Shown here in pieces: positions 18,865 through 27,739 of a DNA stretch of 64,000 nt; positions within the stretch are counted from its first letter, which is position 1; each line of letters begins with the position of its first letter. The translations under genes were made by a program, and so were the position numbers. Below the pieces are notes generated by a model. The model was not told where the DNA came from. It did no database searches and saw only the letters and a list, made by a program, of their open reading frames with translations. The stretch comes from JAOTVV01 sp039591075 (lineage in GTDB: Bacteria; Gemmatimonadota; Gemmatimonadetes; Gemmatimonadales; GWC2-71-9). The DNA lies in contig JBDHEI010000004.1 in assembly GCA_039591075.1 (NCBI GenBank), forward strand, positions 62,001 through 126,000, read 5' to 3'.

Positions 18865-19707
18865 CTACCGCAGCCGTCCGCTCAGTCCCAGCACGAGCTG
18901 CGCACCCGCGGGGAAGGTACGGCCCGCCAGCGGATAGCGTCCCCCCGCCTCGACCCACACGGGACCCACCACCTGGACGGCGCCGCCGAGTTGCAGGGTC
19001 AGGATGCGCCGCGAGCTGGAGGTCTCGATGCCTTCCACGATCCAGTTCCGCCCCGCGAACCCGTCCAGCGTGGCCTTCAGCAGTGTCCGCGTGGAAGGGT
19101 TGACCCCTCCTTCGAGGAGGAATACGTACTCGCCACCGGGATCCTTGAGCGTCGTCGCATTGGCGAACCTGGCTCGATAGCCCGCCCATAGCTCCGCATA
19201 GATCGGGGCCGGCCAGAAGGAATGGCCGATCTCCCCAAACACCTCGAGGTCCCACTGCCCTTCGCCGAGGGGGACGATGGTCACGTCGAGTGGGGAGAAT
19301 CCAAGCGGTGCCTTGGCGCCGACGCGCAGTGCGAGGGGCGTCGACGCCCCGAGCTGTACGGGTTGCCACCGGAGCCACGCCCGGACGTCGCCGAACCCTC
19401 GGCTGTGCAGATCCTCCGCCGGGCTCGAGAACGCGAGGTCGAGGAACGGGATCTGGAGCCACAGGTCGAGCCGTGGGTGGAGACCGACGATCACGTCGGT
19501 GAAGATGGCCCGGGAGTTCGAGGTGCCCTGATCGATGCGCTCCCGCCGGTTCCCCACTGCATCGAACTCCTGGCCGGTTCGCTGCCAGAACATCGCACTC
19601 TTCAGCCACACTTTGCCGGCCTTCCCCTGCGTCCACTGTGCCCACGCCGGACTGGCGTGGAGGAAGCCCGTCCCGGTCAGGAGAACGACAAGAACAACCC
19701 GGATCAC
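18865..19707 (-). CDS. Predicted outer-membrane beta-barrel protein
   Basis: A 280-residue exported protein. The GTG start overlaps the stop of the upstream DUF3179 gene by GTGA, and it begins with a signal peptide ending ASPAWAQ. The rest alternates hydrophobic and polar residues with many aromatic residues (LDLWLQIPFLDLAF, YAELWAGYRARF), the pattern of a transmembrane beta-barrel, and resembles the transporter-like barrels annotated near phenol or metal genes. No substrate motif is visible. It is last in an operon with two DUF3179 proteins, so it may export or receive the same compound or anchor them. A longer ORF start is overlap with the neighbour. Confidence 0.65.
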   Translation of the reverse strand: MIRVVLVVLLTGTGFLHASPAWAQWTQGKAGKVWLKSAMFWQRTGQEFDAVGNRRERIDQGTSNSRAIFTDVIVGLHPRLDLWLQIPFLDLAFSSPAEDLHSRGFGDVRAWLRWQPVQLGASTPLALRVGAKAPLGFSPLDVTIVPLGEGQWDLEVFGEIGHSFWPAPIYAELWAGYRARFANATTLKDPGGEYVFLLEGGVNPSTRTLLKATLDGFAGRNWIVEGIETSSSRRILTLQLGGAVQVVGPVWVEAGGRYPLAGRTFPAGAQLVLGLSGRLR

Positions 19708-20819
19708 AGATCCGGCAGCCGGGTGCTCGGGTGGAAAACGGACCAGGAAAACCAGAACAACGTGTAGGCGTCGGCGAGCCGCTCGAGCGCCGCGCCCTGA
19801 AGCGGTCCGGCCACCGCCACGCCGCGAGCATCCCATAGAGAGCCGGTCTCGACATCGCGCAGAACGAACCCACCGGAGTCGGCGACAACGAACGTGAATG
19901 GCTGTCCATTCACCGTACGGTCGAACCCGCGCATCGTCCGGTGTGCACCAACGTACGTCACCAGAATGGGGCGCCCGCCCACCGTGTCGTTGTGGGCCAC
20001 GGCTGAGCCGAGGCTCGCGAGCGCCTCCAGGGGGTACGCGGCAGAGGCAGCGCCTTCATGCACCCCGAGCACCAACTCCTTTGGCGGCCGTGACCGATCC
20101 CACGTCGACGACGGAAAGAACGTCGTGGCGTTGTTTGGTTGATCGTACGTGCCGTACGGGTATCGGTCGTAATCTCGGGAGTAGCCGGTGTTCAACGTGA
20201 CGATCGTAGTCTGGGGGTGCAGGCTCCTCCACGCACCCCACGTGGTCTCGACGATGGGGAGTCGGGTCAATTCGGCGCCACGCTCCGGACCGCACTGCGA
20301 TCCCAGGAGCAGTTGATTCCAGAGACTCCGGGTGTCCCGGTCGAACATCATCAGGTTGTTCTCGTAGAGCAGTCCCGAGACTCCGAAGTTCCTGATCTGG
20401 CCATTCACTTCGGGATCGAACGCGAGCCCCGATCCGGTGAGCGGGCAATACGAGACGAGCACATCCTCGCCGCCGAGGGTGTCATTGACGAGTTCGTGCC
20501 ACCACATGATCCGCAGTGGATAGGCGCGCGCCGCGCCGTTGATCTCGAGACCCAGCACCCTATCGTCAGCGCGGATCACAAACTCGGCGGCAGGACCCCC
20601 AGCGATTTCCGGATACTCGAGGGCGGGGATGCCGTCCGGGCCAGGTCCGCCATCGAAGATGGCCGATGTGGGAAGGCTGCACTGTAGGTCGGGCGGGTTC
20701 TTCGGATCGGGCTCGCTGGACTCCACATCGACGCAAGCCAGGTTCAGTGCGAGACCGCAGAACGCCGCCGTCCGGATAACCCACCGGGTGGCGTGGCCGG
20801 ATTGTAGGTGGTTGGACAT
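19704..20819 (-). CDS. DUF3179 lipoprotein, Cys-pair-deficient paralogue
   Basis: A 371-residue DUF3179 protein. ATG 20819 has GGGAGAAG upstream. A lipoprotein signal ends at LNLAC (Cys29), so it should be membrane-anchored outside the cytoplasm. The family core is visible: PDGIPAL, ARAYPLRIMWWHELVND, then YCPLTGSGLAFD where its neighbour has YCPLCNTALVFD. Only Cys125 of the CPxC pair is kept; the second Cys is Thr128. The function of DUF3179 is not established to my knowledge. It is followed by, and overlaps, the barrel gene, and lies 60 bp from a second DUF3179 gene. Confidence 0.85.
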   Translation of the reverse strand: MSNHLQSGHATRWVIRTAAFCGLALNLACVDVESSEPDPKNPPDLQCSLPTSAIFDGGPGPDGIPALEYPEIAGGPAAEFVIRADDRVLGLEINGAARAYPLRIMWWHELVNDTLGGEDVLVSYCPLTGSGLAFDPEVNGQIRNFGVSGLLYENNLMMFDRDTRSLWNQLLLGSQCGPERGAELTRLPIVETTWGAWRSLHPQTTIVTLNTGYSRDYDRYPYGTYDQPNNATTFFPSSTWDRSRPPKELVLGVHEGAASAAYPLEALASLGSAVAHNDTVGGRPILVTYVGAHRTMRGFDRTVNGQPFTFVVADSGGFVLRDVETGSLWDARGVAVAGPLQGAALERLADAYTLFWFSWSVFHPSTRLPDL

Positions 20820-20879
20820 TGCTCTTCTCCCAACGGCCGCGGGATCCATTCGGTTCCCGCCACCCGTGTCATTCGCCCG

Positions 20880-21995
20880 CTATCGTCTGATCTTGGTATC
20901 GGGCTTGAAGGCCGCCCAGGCGAACCAGAAGTGATTGCCGTGGGGGACGGGGTCCAACGCCGTGCCCGTAAGCGGTCCAGCGATTGCACTCCCCACGATG
21001 GTCCAGGTCGAACCCGTCTGCCGATCGCGAAACAGACCATCACCCGCCGCCTCGAAGGTCAGGGTTCGCCCGCCCACTCGACGCCCGAAGACCCCACTCG
21101 ATCCCACGTCCCTCCCGCCGGCGATATTCGCCGCGTCCACGGCGCTGGCGGTCCCGGGTGCCCACAAGACGACGATCGGTCGCCCGTCCATCTGGTCGTT
21201 CATGACGCGCCGCCGCCGGAGGGTCGTGAACGGATAGGCCAAACTCGTCTGGGAGGATGACATTGCCACGACGCGCTCCATGGCGGGCATCCGGTCGTCA
21301 GCGGGCTTCCGAAAGAAGCGACTCCACGGTGCGCCGTCAGGGTCGTCATAGCCCGTGTACGGGTTGCGACCGTACGGGCGGTCGTGGCCCGTCTCCCGCG
21401 AAAGCACACGGCCGTCCGGATGGCTGGACTTGAAGGTGGACCAACTCACCGTTGGCGCGCTGACCGGCACCAACTGGCCGCCTGCTAGCTCTCCGACGAT
21501 CCCCTCGCCGGTTGCCTGCTGCCACCAGCTTTCGGTTTGGCGGTCGTACATCACGAGATCGGAGTGGCGCAGTCGTCCGGTGGTGCCGAAGTCGAGCACC
21601 AGCTCGTTGAAGCGGCGGTCGAACACCAAGGCCGTGTTACACAATGGGCAGTAGGTAATGGTGACCGGAACGCCGCCAACGCGATCGTTCACGATCTCGT
21701 GCCAGATGAGGATCTGCAGGGGATAGGCCCGCACGTCCGCGCCCATGGCGACGACGATCACAGGCTCGCGGTCCCCCAGCCATTGGTCGGCTTCCCGAGT
21801 AGAAACGAAGACTGGCTGGTCGATCGCCGGGATACCGTCCTTCGGAGGTCCGCCCGAGACGATCTCGTCGAGTGGGACCGTGTGCCGGGAGAAGTCAGTG
21901 CGCCATGTGTCGGCCGATTGGGCCAGGGTCCCGCCGGGCACCAGCCACCCGACGCCCAGGAGGCCAACGACCGACCATCGCAAGTAGGTATGCAT
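20880..21995 (-). CDS. DUF3179 secreted protein with intact CPLC motif
   Basis: A 371-residue exported protein with a signal peptide ending GGTLAQS and then the DUF3179 core: PKDGIPAID, RAYPLQILIWHEIVND and YCPLCNTALVFD with Cys116 and Cys119. A repeat of the same fold (GRPIVVLWAPG, LTGTALDPVPHGNHFWFAWAAF) closes the protein. The CPxC pair and nearby His suggest a metal or thiol-redox site, but this is inference from residue pattern. ATG 21995 has GGGAG nine bases upstream. It is first of three genes (DUF3179, DUF3179, barrel), all likely acting in the periplasm or outer membrane. Confidence 0.87.
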   Translation of the reverse strand: MHTYLRWSVVGLLGVGWLVPGGTLAQSADTWRTDFSRHTVPLDEIVSGGPPKDGIPAIDQPVFVSTREADQWLGDREPVIVVAMGADVRAYPLQILIWHEIVNDRVGGVPVTITYCPLCNTALVFDRRFNELVLDFGTTGRLRHSDLVMYDRQTESWWQQATGEGIVGELAGGQLVPVSAPTVSWSTFKSSHPDGRVLSRETGHDRPYGRNPYTGYDDPDGAPWSRFFRKPADDRMPAMERVVAMSSSQTSLAYPFTTLRRRRVMNDQMDGRPIVVLWAPGTASAVDAANIAGGRDVGSSGVFGRRVGGRTLTFEAAGDGLFRDRQTGSTWTIVGSAIAGPLTGTALDPVPHGNHFWFAWAAFKPDTKIRR

Positions 21996-22100
21996 GAACC
22001 ACGCTCCCGTGACGATCTCGTGTCCTTCCGAGATGGAGAACGGGTGACCGCGTGCGATGGTTCCGATCGAGGATGCTGGAAGAAAGGGATTCCGGGGAGA

Positions 22101-23903
22101 TCAGTCCTCGGCCGGTGCCAGACTCACGAGGATCTGCCCCGGCTTGGGCGCGGCAGGCGAGCGGGCAGTGAGGACCACGACGTCGCCGGATTCCTTGATG
22201 ACGAACATGGGGATGGCGTCGTTGCCGTTGCGCGCGAGGAATGCCGCGAAATCGAATTCCGGCGTCAGATGCGTTCGCTTGACGACCGCCCCCGACTCGA
22301 AACGCCGTGTGATCTCGCCGTGCGTCGCGTCGGGCCCGAAGAGGAATCGGCCTCGGAGGTGCTCGGGGATACCGCGTTGGCGGCGCTCCCGCGCGGTGGC
22401 ATCGGGCGGGAGCTGATACATCTGCGACCGATCGAACAGATCCTCGAAGTGAAGCGTGGCGAGAGCATTGACCTCGTCGTTGGGCGTGACGGCCAGGAAC
22501 CGGCCCACGCCGTCCAGCTTGCGCTCGATCTCCTCGAGCCCCCCCTCCGTGAGCACGTTGCTGTAGAGGGCTTCGAGCCCCTCGCGACGGGCGGCCGTGA
22601 CGTTGGCCCAATTGGAGTCGGCAAGTACCACCTGCGCTCCCTTTTCTCGCAGGACAGCCGCCACCTCCCGAACCCAGGGAGCGGCACCGATCATGAGCAG
22701 TCCCTGCGGGTTGGGTGTGGCAATGCCGAGGGAGCGCGCGATCAGGGGAGCGGCAATTCCATAGAAGCCCACCGTGCCGACGATGACGAGAAACGTGAGC
22801 GGCACGAGTCGTTCGGCCTGGGCGTAGCCGGCCTCGGTGAGCTGGAGGGCAAAGACCGATGCAACGGCTGCGGCGACGATGCCTCGCGGCGCCATCACGC
22901 CAAGAAACACGCGCTCGCGCCACGTGAGGCTCGATCGCCAGGTTGCGACAGCCACGGCCGCCGGACGCACGACCACGATCAGGGCGGCGAGAAACAGAAG
23001 GCTCCCCGCGCTCCAGTAGTCGGGGTTTTCGAGCGGTAGTCGGGCCGCGAGAATAATGAAGAGCGAGGCGATCAGCAGTACGCGCAAGTTCTCCTTGAAT
23101 TCCACGATATGGCGCACGCTCACGAATCGCTGACTTGCCAGGGCGGCTCCCATGACGGTGACTGCCAGCAGGCCCGACTCGTCCTGAATCGTGTTGTCGA
23201 CGGCAAACACGAGAATCACCAGCGCCAGCACGAGCGGGTTCTGGAGATAGTCAGGTGCCCAGTGGCGCCGGAGCACGACAACGACGATGGCGGCACCGAT
23301 CAGTCCAGAGACAACGCCGATCACGCTCGCTTTCAGCATCCCACTCACGGCAGCGCCAATACCCGCCCCGAAACCGCCGGCTACGAGCGCCTCGAACACG
23401 AGGACCCCGAGGATTGCGCCAATCGGATCATTGACGATCCCCTCCCACTTGATGGTGGATCCGATCCGAGGGTTGGGTCGGATGGTGCGCAACAGGGGGA
23501 TGATCACGGTCGGTCCCGTGACGACCAGCACGCCTCCCAGCAGCAACGCCAGGCCAAGGTCGAGGTCGAGCAGCAGGAGGCCGAACAGGGTGGCGAGGGT
23601 CCAGGTGACCACGACGCCGAGCGAGACGAGGTTTCGGACCTCGCCACCGATCTCGCGGAGCTCGGCGATGTCGAGGCTCAACCCGCCCTCGAACAGGATG
23701 ATCGCGACCGCGAGCGAGACGACGGGAAAGACGAGGTCGGCGAAGATGGCGTCTGGATCGAGGAACCCGGTTACTGGGCCTGCCACGAAGCCGACCACGA
23801 GCAGCAACAAGATTGCGGGAAGCCGGAGCCGCCACGACAACCAGTGGGCAGCGGTCCCCAGGACCACGATGGCGGCGAGGCCGAGAAAGACGTCCACGCT
23901 CAC
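22101..23903 (-). CDS. CPA1-type Na+(K+)/H+ antiporter with TrkA-N domain
   Basis: A 600-residue protein. About 390 residues form twelve or so membrane helices with the antiporter core: LFEGGLSLDI, GGVLVVTGPTVIIPLL and the ion-binding pair in IVNDPIGAI. This Asn-Asp pair is typical of electroneutral CPA1/NhaP exchangers. The C-terminal half is cytosolic: a Rossmann TrkA-N segment (GLLMIGAAPWVREVAAVL, VVLADSN) and a final TrkA-C-like part, which gate such transporters by nucleotide. It starts at a GTG (23903); another GTG two codons later is equally possible. It lies 105 bp upstream of the DUF3179 genes on the same strand. Confidence 0.88.
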   Translation of the reverse strand: MSVDVFLGLAAIVVLGTAAHWLSWRLRLPAILLLLVVGFVAGPVTGFLDPDAIFADLVFPVVSLAVAIILFEGGLSLDIAELREIGGEVRNLVSLGVVVTWTLATLFGLLLLDLDLGLALLLGGVLVVTGPTVIIPLLRTIRPNPRIGSTIKWEGIVNDPIGAILGVLVFEALVAGGFGAGIGAAVSGMLKASVIGVVSGLIGAAIVVVVLRRHWAPDYLQNPLVLALVILVFAVDNTIQDESGLLAVTVMGAALASQRFVSVRHIVEFKENLRVLLIASLFIILAARLPLENPDYWSAGSLLFLAALIVVVRPAAVAVATWRSSLTWRERVFLGVMAPRGIVAAAVASVFALQLTEAGYAQAERLVPLTFLVIVGTVGFYGIAAPLIARSLGIATPNPQGLLMIGAAPWVREVAAVLREKGAQVVLADSNWANVTAARREGLEALYSNVLTEGGLEEIERKLDGVGRFLAVTPNDEVNALATLHFEDLFDRSQMYQLPPDATARERRQRGIPEHLRGRFLFGPDATHGEITRRFESGAVVKRTHLTPEFDFAAFLARNGNDAIPMFVIKESGDVVVLTARSPAAPKPGQILVSLAPAED

Positions 23904-24012
23904 CTCGTCCGGTCTTGGGTGGGTGACGGCCGGCGGTGGATGCCATGGGCCACGAGCATGACCGATGCGCGCAGGTGCGTCACTGCGAGGAATCCCGATA
24001 TCGGATCCATTG

Positions 24013-24507
24013 TCAGAATGCGGGACCGGCGCCCACATCACCTCCTGCCACCGCGACGATCCCATCGCACCGAGCGCAAGGCCTGCCATCCTGGTCCCGC
24101 AGTTCGGCCGTACAGAAGACGAGGGTCTTGCCGACGCGTATCGGTCGACCCAGCACCTCGAACCGGTCCCCGAGGACCGGGCGAAGGAACTGAATGCCGA
24201 GTTGCGCAACGCCTGCCCGGCGCCCGGCGGTCTGGAGGTAACCCGCGAGGCCGATCACGAGGTCGAACACCCCCGCAATGACGGCGCCGTTCACGGCTTC
24301 GGTGCCCAACCCGCCGCGATGCTCCGGCCTGATCGGGTCCACCACGGCGCGCACCGTTCCCGGATCGTTCAGGTCGAGGCGGGCTCCCATATGGCGCATG
24401 CCCGGGTGGTCGTTCCACTGCGATGCGAATGTCGCGAGCTGGTCGGGATCGAGCTTGGGGAGGATGGGGGGTGTCTGATCACGTGTGGGCAAGTGAGCTC
24501 CCTCCAT
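24013..24507 (-). CDS. PaaI-like hotdog thioesterase
   Basis: A protein of about 164 residues with the hotdog thioesterase signature: RPEHRGGLGTEAVNGAVIAG on the central helix and the closing strands VLGRPIRVGKTLVFCTAEL. The acidic residue in GTEAVNGA sits where the catalytic Asp or Glu of PaaI enzymes lies. Such enzymes hydrolyse aryl- or acyl-CoA thioesters. Its 5' end overlaps the upstream dienoyl-CoA reductase-like gene. The ATG at 24507 lacks a ribosome-binding site, while the TTG at 24492 is preceded by GGAGGGAG at good spacing, so the true start may be the TTG. The pairing suggests a shared acyl-CoA pathway. Confidence 0.78.
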   Translation of the reverse strand: MEGAHLPTRDQTPPILPKLDPDQLATFASQWNDHPGMRHMGARLDLNDPGTVRAVVDPIRPEHRGGLGTEAVNGAVIAGVFDLVIGLAGYLQTAGRRAGVAQLGIQFLRPVLGDRFEVLGRPIRVGKTLVFCTAELRDQDGRPCARCDGIVAVAGGDVGAGPAF

Positions 24508-25288
24508 CGACGACGACAATGGCACCGGTGATCCAGGCGCCGGCGGGGCTGGCGAGGTAGACGATCAGGTTCCCGATGTCGTCGGGCGTTCCCCATCGAC
24601 CAAGCGGAATACGTCGTCGCATCTCCTCGTCGATTGCATCGGTGTCAGTGTCACCGCCAGCGAACGCCTGCGTGGCGCCGTGCGTGGGCACCGGGCCGGG
24701 CGCGACCGCGTTCACGGTGATGCCGTCGCGCGCCCACTCGAGTGCCAGAGTCTTGGTGAGCGCGTCGACCCCGGCCTTGGCTGCGGTCGCGTGGGCCATC
24801 TGCGGCCACCCGCGGTAGTGTAACGTCATGGAGATTGAGATGATCCGTCCACCGCCCTGGCCGACCATCACAGGGTGAACCGCCTGGGAACAGAAGAAGG
24901 TTCCGTAGAGGTCGGTTTCGACGACCGCTCGCCAGCCGTTCGGGGACAACTCGGCGGACGGCGCGTAGAAGTTCCCGGCGGCGTTGTTCACCAGCACATC
25001 GATCCGTCCCAATTCGTCTACGATCCGCTGCATAGCCCCGCGCACGGAATCCGGTTCCCGAACGTTCATGGTCACGGGAACAATGCGCGTACCGTGCACC
25101 CGGAGCTCGGTCGCTGCCGCCTCGAGGTGCTCGGTCTTGCGACTGGCGATGGCCACGTCGGCACCGCTCTTGGCAAGACAGGTGGCGATTCCCCGGCCGA
25201 TGCCGGTCCCGCCACCCGTCACGACGGCAACGCGATTGGATAGGAGGCCCGCTCGGAAGACGGGATCCTCTAGGGGTTTCGTGGTCAC
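24479..25288 (-). CDS. Short-chain dehydrogenase, 2,4-dienoyl-CoA reductase type
   Basis: A 269-residue SDR. The cofactor loop is VVTGGGTGIGRGIA, and the NNAAGNF motif follows. The usual Tyr-x-x-x-Lys is absent; instead the segment reads QMAHATAAKAGVDALTK, with Lys but no Tyr four residues before it. That is how I recall the 2,4-dienoyl-CoA reductase branch (DECR/FadH-like SDRs), not a defect. The role would be NADPH reduction of dienoyl-CoA during unsaturated fatty acid beta-oxidation. The GTG at 25288 has AGGAG eight bases upstream; longer starts lack support. It overlaps the downstream thioesterase gene. Confidence 0.85.
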   Translation of the reverse strand: MTTKPLEDPVFRAGLLSNRVAVVTGGGTGIGRGIATCLAKSGADVAIASRKTEHLEAAATELRVHGTRIVPVTMNVREPDSVRGAMQRIVDELGRIDVLVNNAAGNFYAPSAELSPNGWRAVVETDLYGTFFCSQAVHPVMVGQGGGRIISISMTLHYRGWPQMAHATAAKAGVDALTKTLALEWARDGITVNAVAPGPVPTHGATQAFAGGDTDTDAIDEEMRRRIPLGRWGTPDDIGNLIVYLASPAGAWITGAIVVVDGGSSLAHT

Positions 25289-25542
25289 GATTCGTGCTCC
25301 TGTGATCTCAAATCGTTCGCGCGCGCGCGGCACGCGAGGTGGGCGTTCCCCTCCCGGATCCTAAGATACACGACCGTCGCGACGACGAGGGCCGGAGAAG
25401 ATCCAGTCGGCCCTCTCGCGACGCTCCCCCTCGGCATAGCTTTTCTTCGTGACGAGCAGGTGACGCGGTTTGGCGCGAGGCCGGTTTCGGTCTCCGCGGC
25501 CACCCGTTTCTAACACCCCAGGGTACGACTGACGAGGAAGCC

Positions 25543-26907
25543 ATGGCCATCGAGACCGTCAATCCCTCTACTGGCGAGCTTCTCGCGATGTACGAAGAGA
25601 CCTCACCGGGCGAGGTAAGGGCATTGTTGGACGCGGTTGATCGAGCGTTCGCTGCGTGGAGCCAGACCGCGATCGAGCAACGGGGACGGCTTCTGCACCG
25701 AACCGCGGATGTGCTCCGAGCGCGCGGCGAGCACTACTCGGCGCTCATGGCGAGGGAAATGGGGAAGCCGCTTGCTCAGGGGAAAGCGGAGGTTGAGAAA
25801 TGCGCCTGGGTATGTGAGTACTACGCGAAACACGGTGCCGACTTCTTGGCCGACCAGCCGGTCGCGACCGACGCGACGCGCAGCTACGTGTCCTTCCAGC
25901 CGCTCGGTACCGTTTTCGCCGTGATGCCCTGGAATTTCCCGTTCTGGCAGGTATTTCGATTCGCGGCACCGGCGCTCATGGCTGGGAATACCGGTGTGCT
26001 CAAGCACGCGTCCAACGTGACGGGCTGTGCGCTCGCGATCGAGGAGGTCTTTCGCGAAGCGGGGCTGCCGGCGGACGTCTTCCGCACGCTCGTGATCGGG
26101 GCCGGGCGCGTAAGGAGTGTTATCGAGGCGCCTCAGATCAAGGCCGTAACGCTCACTGGTAGCGGTCCCGCCGGTCGAGCCGTCGCGGCCGCCGCAGGCG
26201 CGGCTCTGAAGAAGACCGTACTGGAACTCGGAGGGAGCGATCCGTACGTGGTGTTGGAGGATGCGAGCCTGGACGAGACCGTCGACACCTGCGTCACCTC
26301 CCGGCTCATCAACAGCGGACAGAGCTGCATCGCGGCCAAGCGGTTCATCGTCGTGGCCAGCGTCAAGGAGGCTTTCGAGCGGCGCTTTGTGGAAGTGATG
26401 CGCGCCAAGACCATGGGAGATCCGTTTGGTGCCGTCGATGTGGGCCCCCTGGCACGCCGGGACCTGCGCAACGAGCTGCACCAGCAGGTGGTGGGATCGG
26501 TCGAGCGGGGGGCCCGGCTGCTCCTCGGCGGTACGGTACCCGACGGGCCGGGGGCCTTCTATCCGCCGACGGTCCTGGCGGATGTGCGACCCGGGACGCC
26601 GGCCTATGACGACGAGTTGTTCGGGCCGGTGGCGGCCGTCATCGAGGCACGCGATGAGACTGATGCCGTGCGCATTGCCAACGACTCGCCCTTTGGCCTT
26701 GGTGCTGCGGTCTTCACGTCGGACGCCGAGCGGGGAGAACGCATCGCCAGAGATCGACTGCACGCCGGCGCGTGCTTCGTCAACGCGTTCGTCAAATCCG
26801 ACCCGCGGCTGCCGTTCGGCGGCATCAAGGACTCAGGCTATGGCAGAGAGCTCGCGGCTTTTGGGATTCGGGAGTTCGTGAACATCAAGGCGGTCTACGT
26901 GAAGTAG
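25543..26907 (+). CDS. NAD(P)-dependent aldehyde dehydrogenase, succinate-semialdehyde type
   Basis: A 454-residue ALDH. It begins IETVNPSTGELL like GabD/Sad enzymes. Motifs: MPWNFPFWQVFR for the oxyanion and cofactor region, LTGSGPAGRAV for the NAD site, the general-base Glu in LELGGSDP and the catalytic Cys in NSGQSCIAAKRF. It ends with LPFGGIKDSGYGRE. The likely reaction oxidises succinate semialdehyde to succinate, although related semialdehydes cannot be excluded. GAGGAAG precedes the ATG. It is convergent with an SDR only four bases away. Confidence 0.9.
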   Translation: MAIETVNPSTGELLAMYEETSPGEVRALLDAVDRAFAAWSQTAIEQRGRLLHRTADVLRARGEHYSALMAREMGKPLAQGKAEVEKCAWVCEYYAKHGADFLADQPVATDATRSYVSFQPLGTVFAVMPWNFPFWQVFRFAAPALMAGNTGVLKHASNVTGCALAIEEVFREAGLPADVFRTLVIGAGRVRSVIEAPQIKAVTLTGSGPAGRAVAAAAGAALKKTVLELGGSDPYVVLEDASLDETVDTCVTSRLINSGQSCIAAKRFIVVASVKEAFERRFVEVMRAKTMGDPFGAVDVGPLARRDLRNELHQQVVGSVERGARLLLGGTVPDGPGAFYPPTVLADVRPGTPAYDDELFGPVAAVIEARDETDAVRIANDSPFGLGAAVFTSDAERGERIARDRLHAGACFVNAFVKSDPRLPFGGIKDSGYGRELAAFGIREFVNIKAVYVK

Positions 26908-26911
26908 GCCG

Positions 26912-27625
26912 TCAGGGGTTGGTCGGGCGGACGTCCAATTCTGAAACCAGGGCCCGATCGGGAAGGTCGAGGGCGGCAATCACAGTAGTGGCGACGTCCT
27001 CGGGCTGGAGTTTGCGATCGGGATGCTCCAGTCCCATATCGGCCTTCTCGAAGAAGGGCGTTACCACCGATCCGGGGCAAATCGCGGTCACCCGAACGCC
27101 CTGACGCCGCACCTCGGCAAACAACGACTTGGAGAACCCCAGCACGGCGTGTTTGGCGGCCGAGTAGGCCGCGGCGTTGGGTACGGGGTTGCGGCCCGCG
27201 AGACTGGCGATGTTCACGACGTGGCCTCGACCCCGCGCGAGCATATCGGGTAGGAACGCCCGCGTCATGAGAAACGTCCCGCGGACGTTGACGGCGAATG
27301 TCTCGTCGAAGGCCGCCGTGCTCATTTCGACGACCGGTCCGCCGTGGCCGAGGCCGGCGTTGTTGACGAGGACATCGACCGGACCGAGACTGTCCCGGAC
27401 GAAAGCCGCGAACCGCGTGACGTCCGCTTCGTCGGCCACGTCACACGCTTGCCCCACCACCGTGAACCCCGCCTTCGTGAGCTGCTGCACGACCGCCGTC
27501 ACTTTGGCTCCCGTGCGGGCGCATACGGCCAGTCTGGCCCCACGGCTGGCCAGCCTGTCCGCGATGGCGCGTCCGATGCCCTCGGTGGCTCCGGTCACCA
27601 CGCAGATTGCCTTGTCGAGATCCAT
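26912..27625 (-). CDS. Classical short-chain dehydrogenase/reductase
   Basis: A 237-residue SDR with all classical elements: cofactor loop VVTGATEGIGRAIA, NNAGLGHGG, catalytic Ser in VVNIASLAGR and YSAAK as the Tyr-Lys pair, followed by CPGSVVTPF. An Arg after the first strand (VCARTG) suggests NADP(H) preference. The substrate cannot be read from the sequence. The 5' end faces the divergent EF-G-like gene across about 114 bp. Confidence 0.9.
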   Translation of the reverse strand: MDLDKAICVVTGATEGIGRAIADRLASRGARLAVCARTGAKVTAVVQQLTKAGFTVVGQACDVADEADVTRFAAFVRDSLGPVDVLVNNAGLGHGGPVVEMSTAAFDETFAVNVRGTFLMTRAFLPDMLARGRGHVVNIASLAGRNPVPNAAAYSAAKHAVLGFSKSLFAEVRRQGVRVTAICPGSVVTPFFEKADMGLEHPDRKLQPEDVATTVIAALDLPDRALVSELDVRPTNP

Positions 27626-27739
27626 GACCGTAAGCTAATTCCGCGGCGCAGTGGCGCCGAACGGGGGCCTATTCGACGGTCTTGCGGGGCCCGGATCTCC
27701 CGCGCATGTTCCGAGTCCCCCCGACCAGGAGGTGTGACC

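Noticed and set aside
21537..23039. 500-codon open frame on the plus strand
   Set aside because: Lies opposite the antiporter and DUF3179 genes; low-complexity charged translation with no domain, a shadow caused by high GC.
27344..27739. N-terminal extension of the EF-G-like ORF
   Set aside because: Overlaps the divergent SDR gene and shows no homology; the GTG at 27740 has a perfect Shine-Dalgarno.
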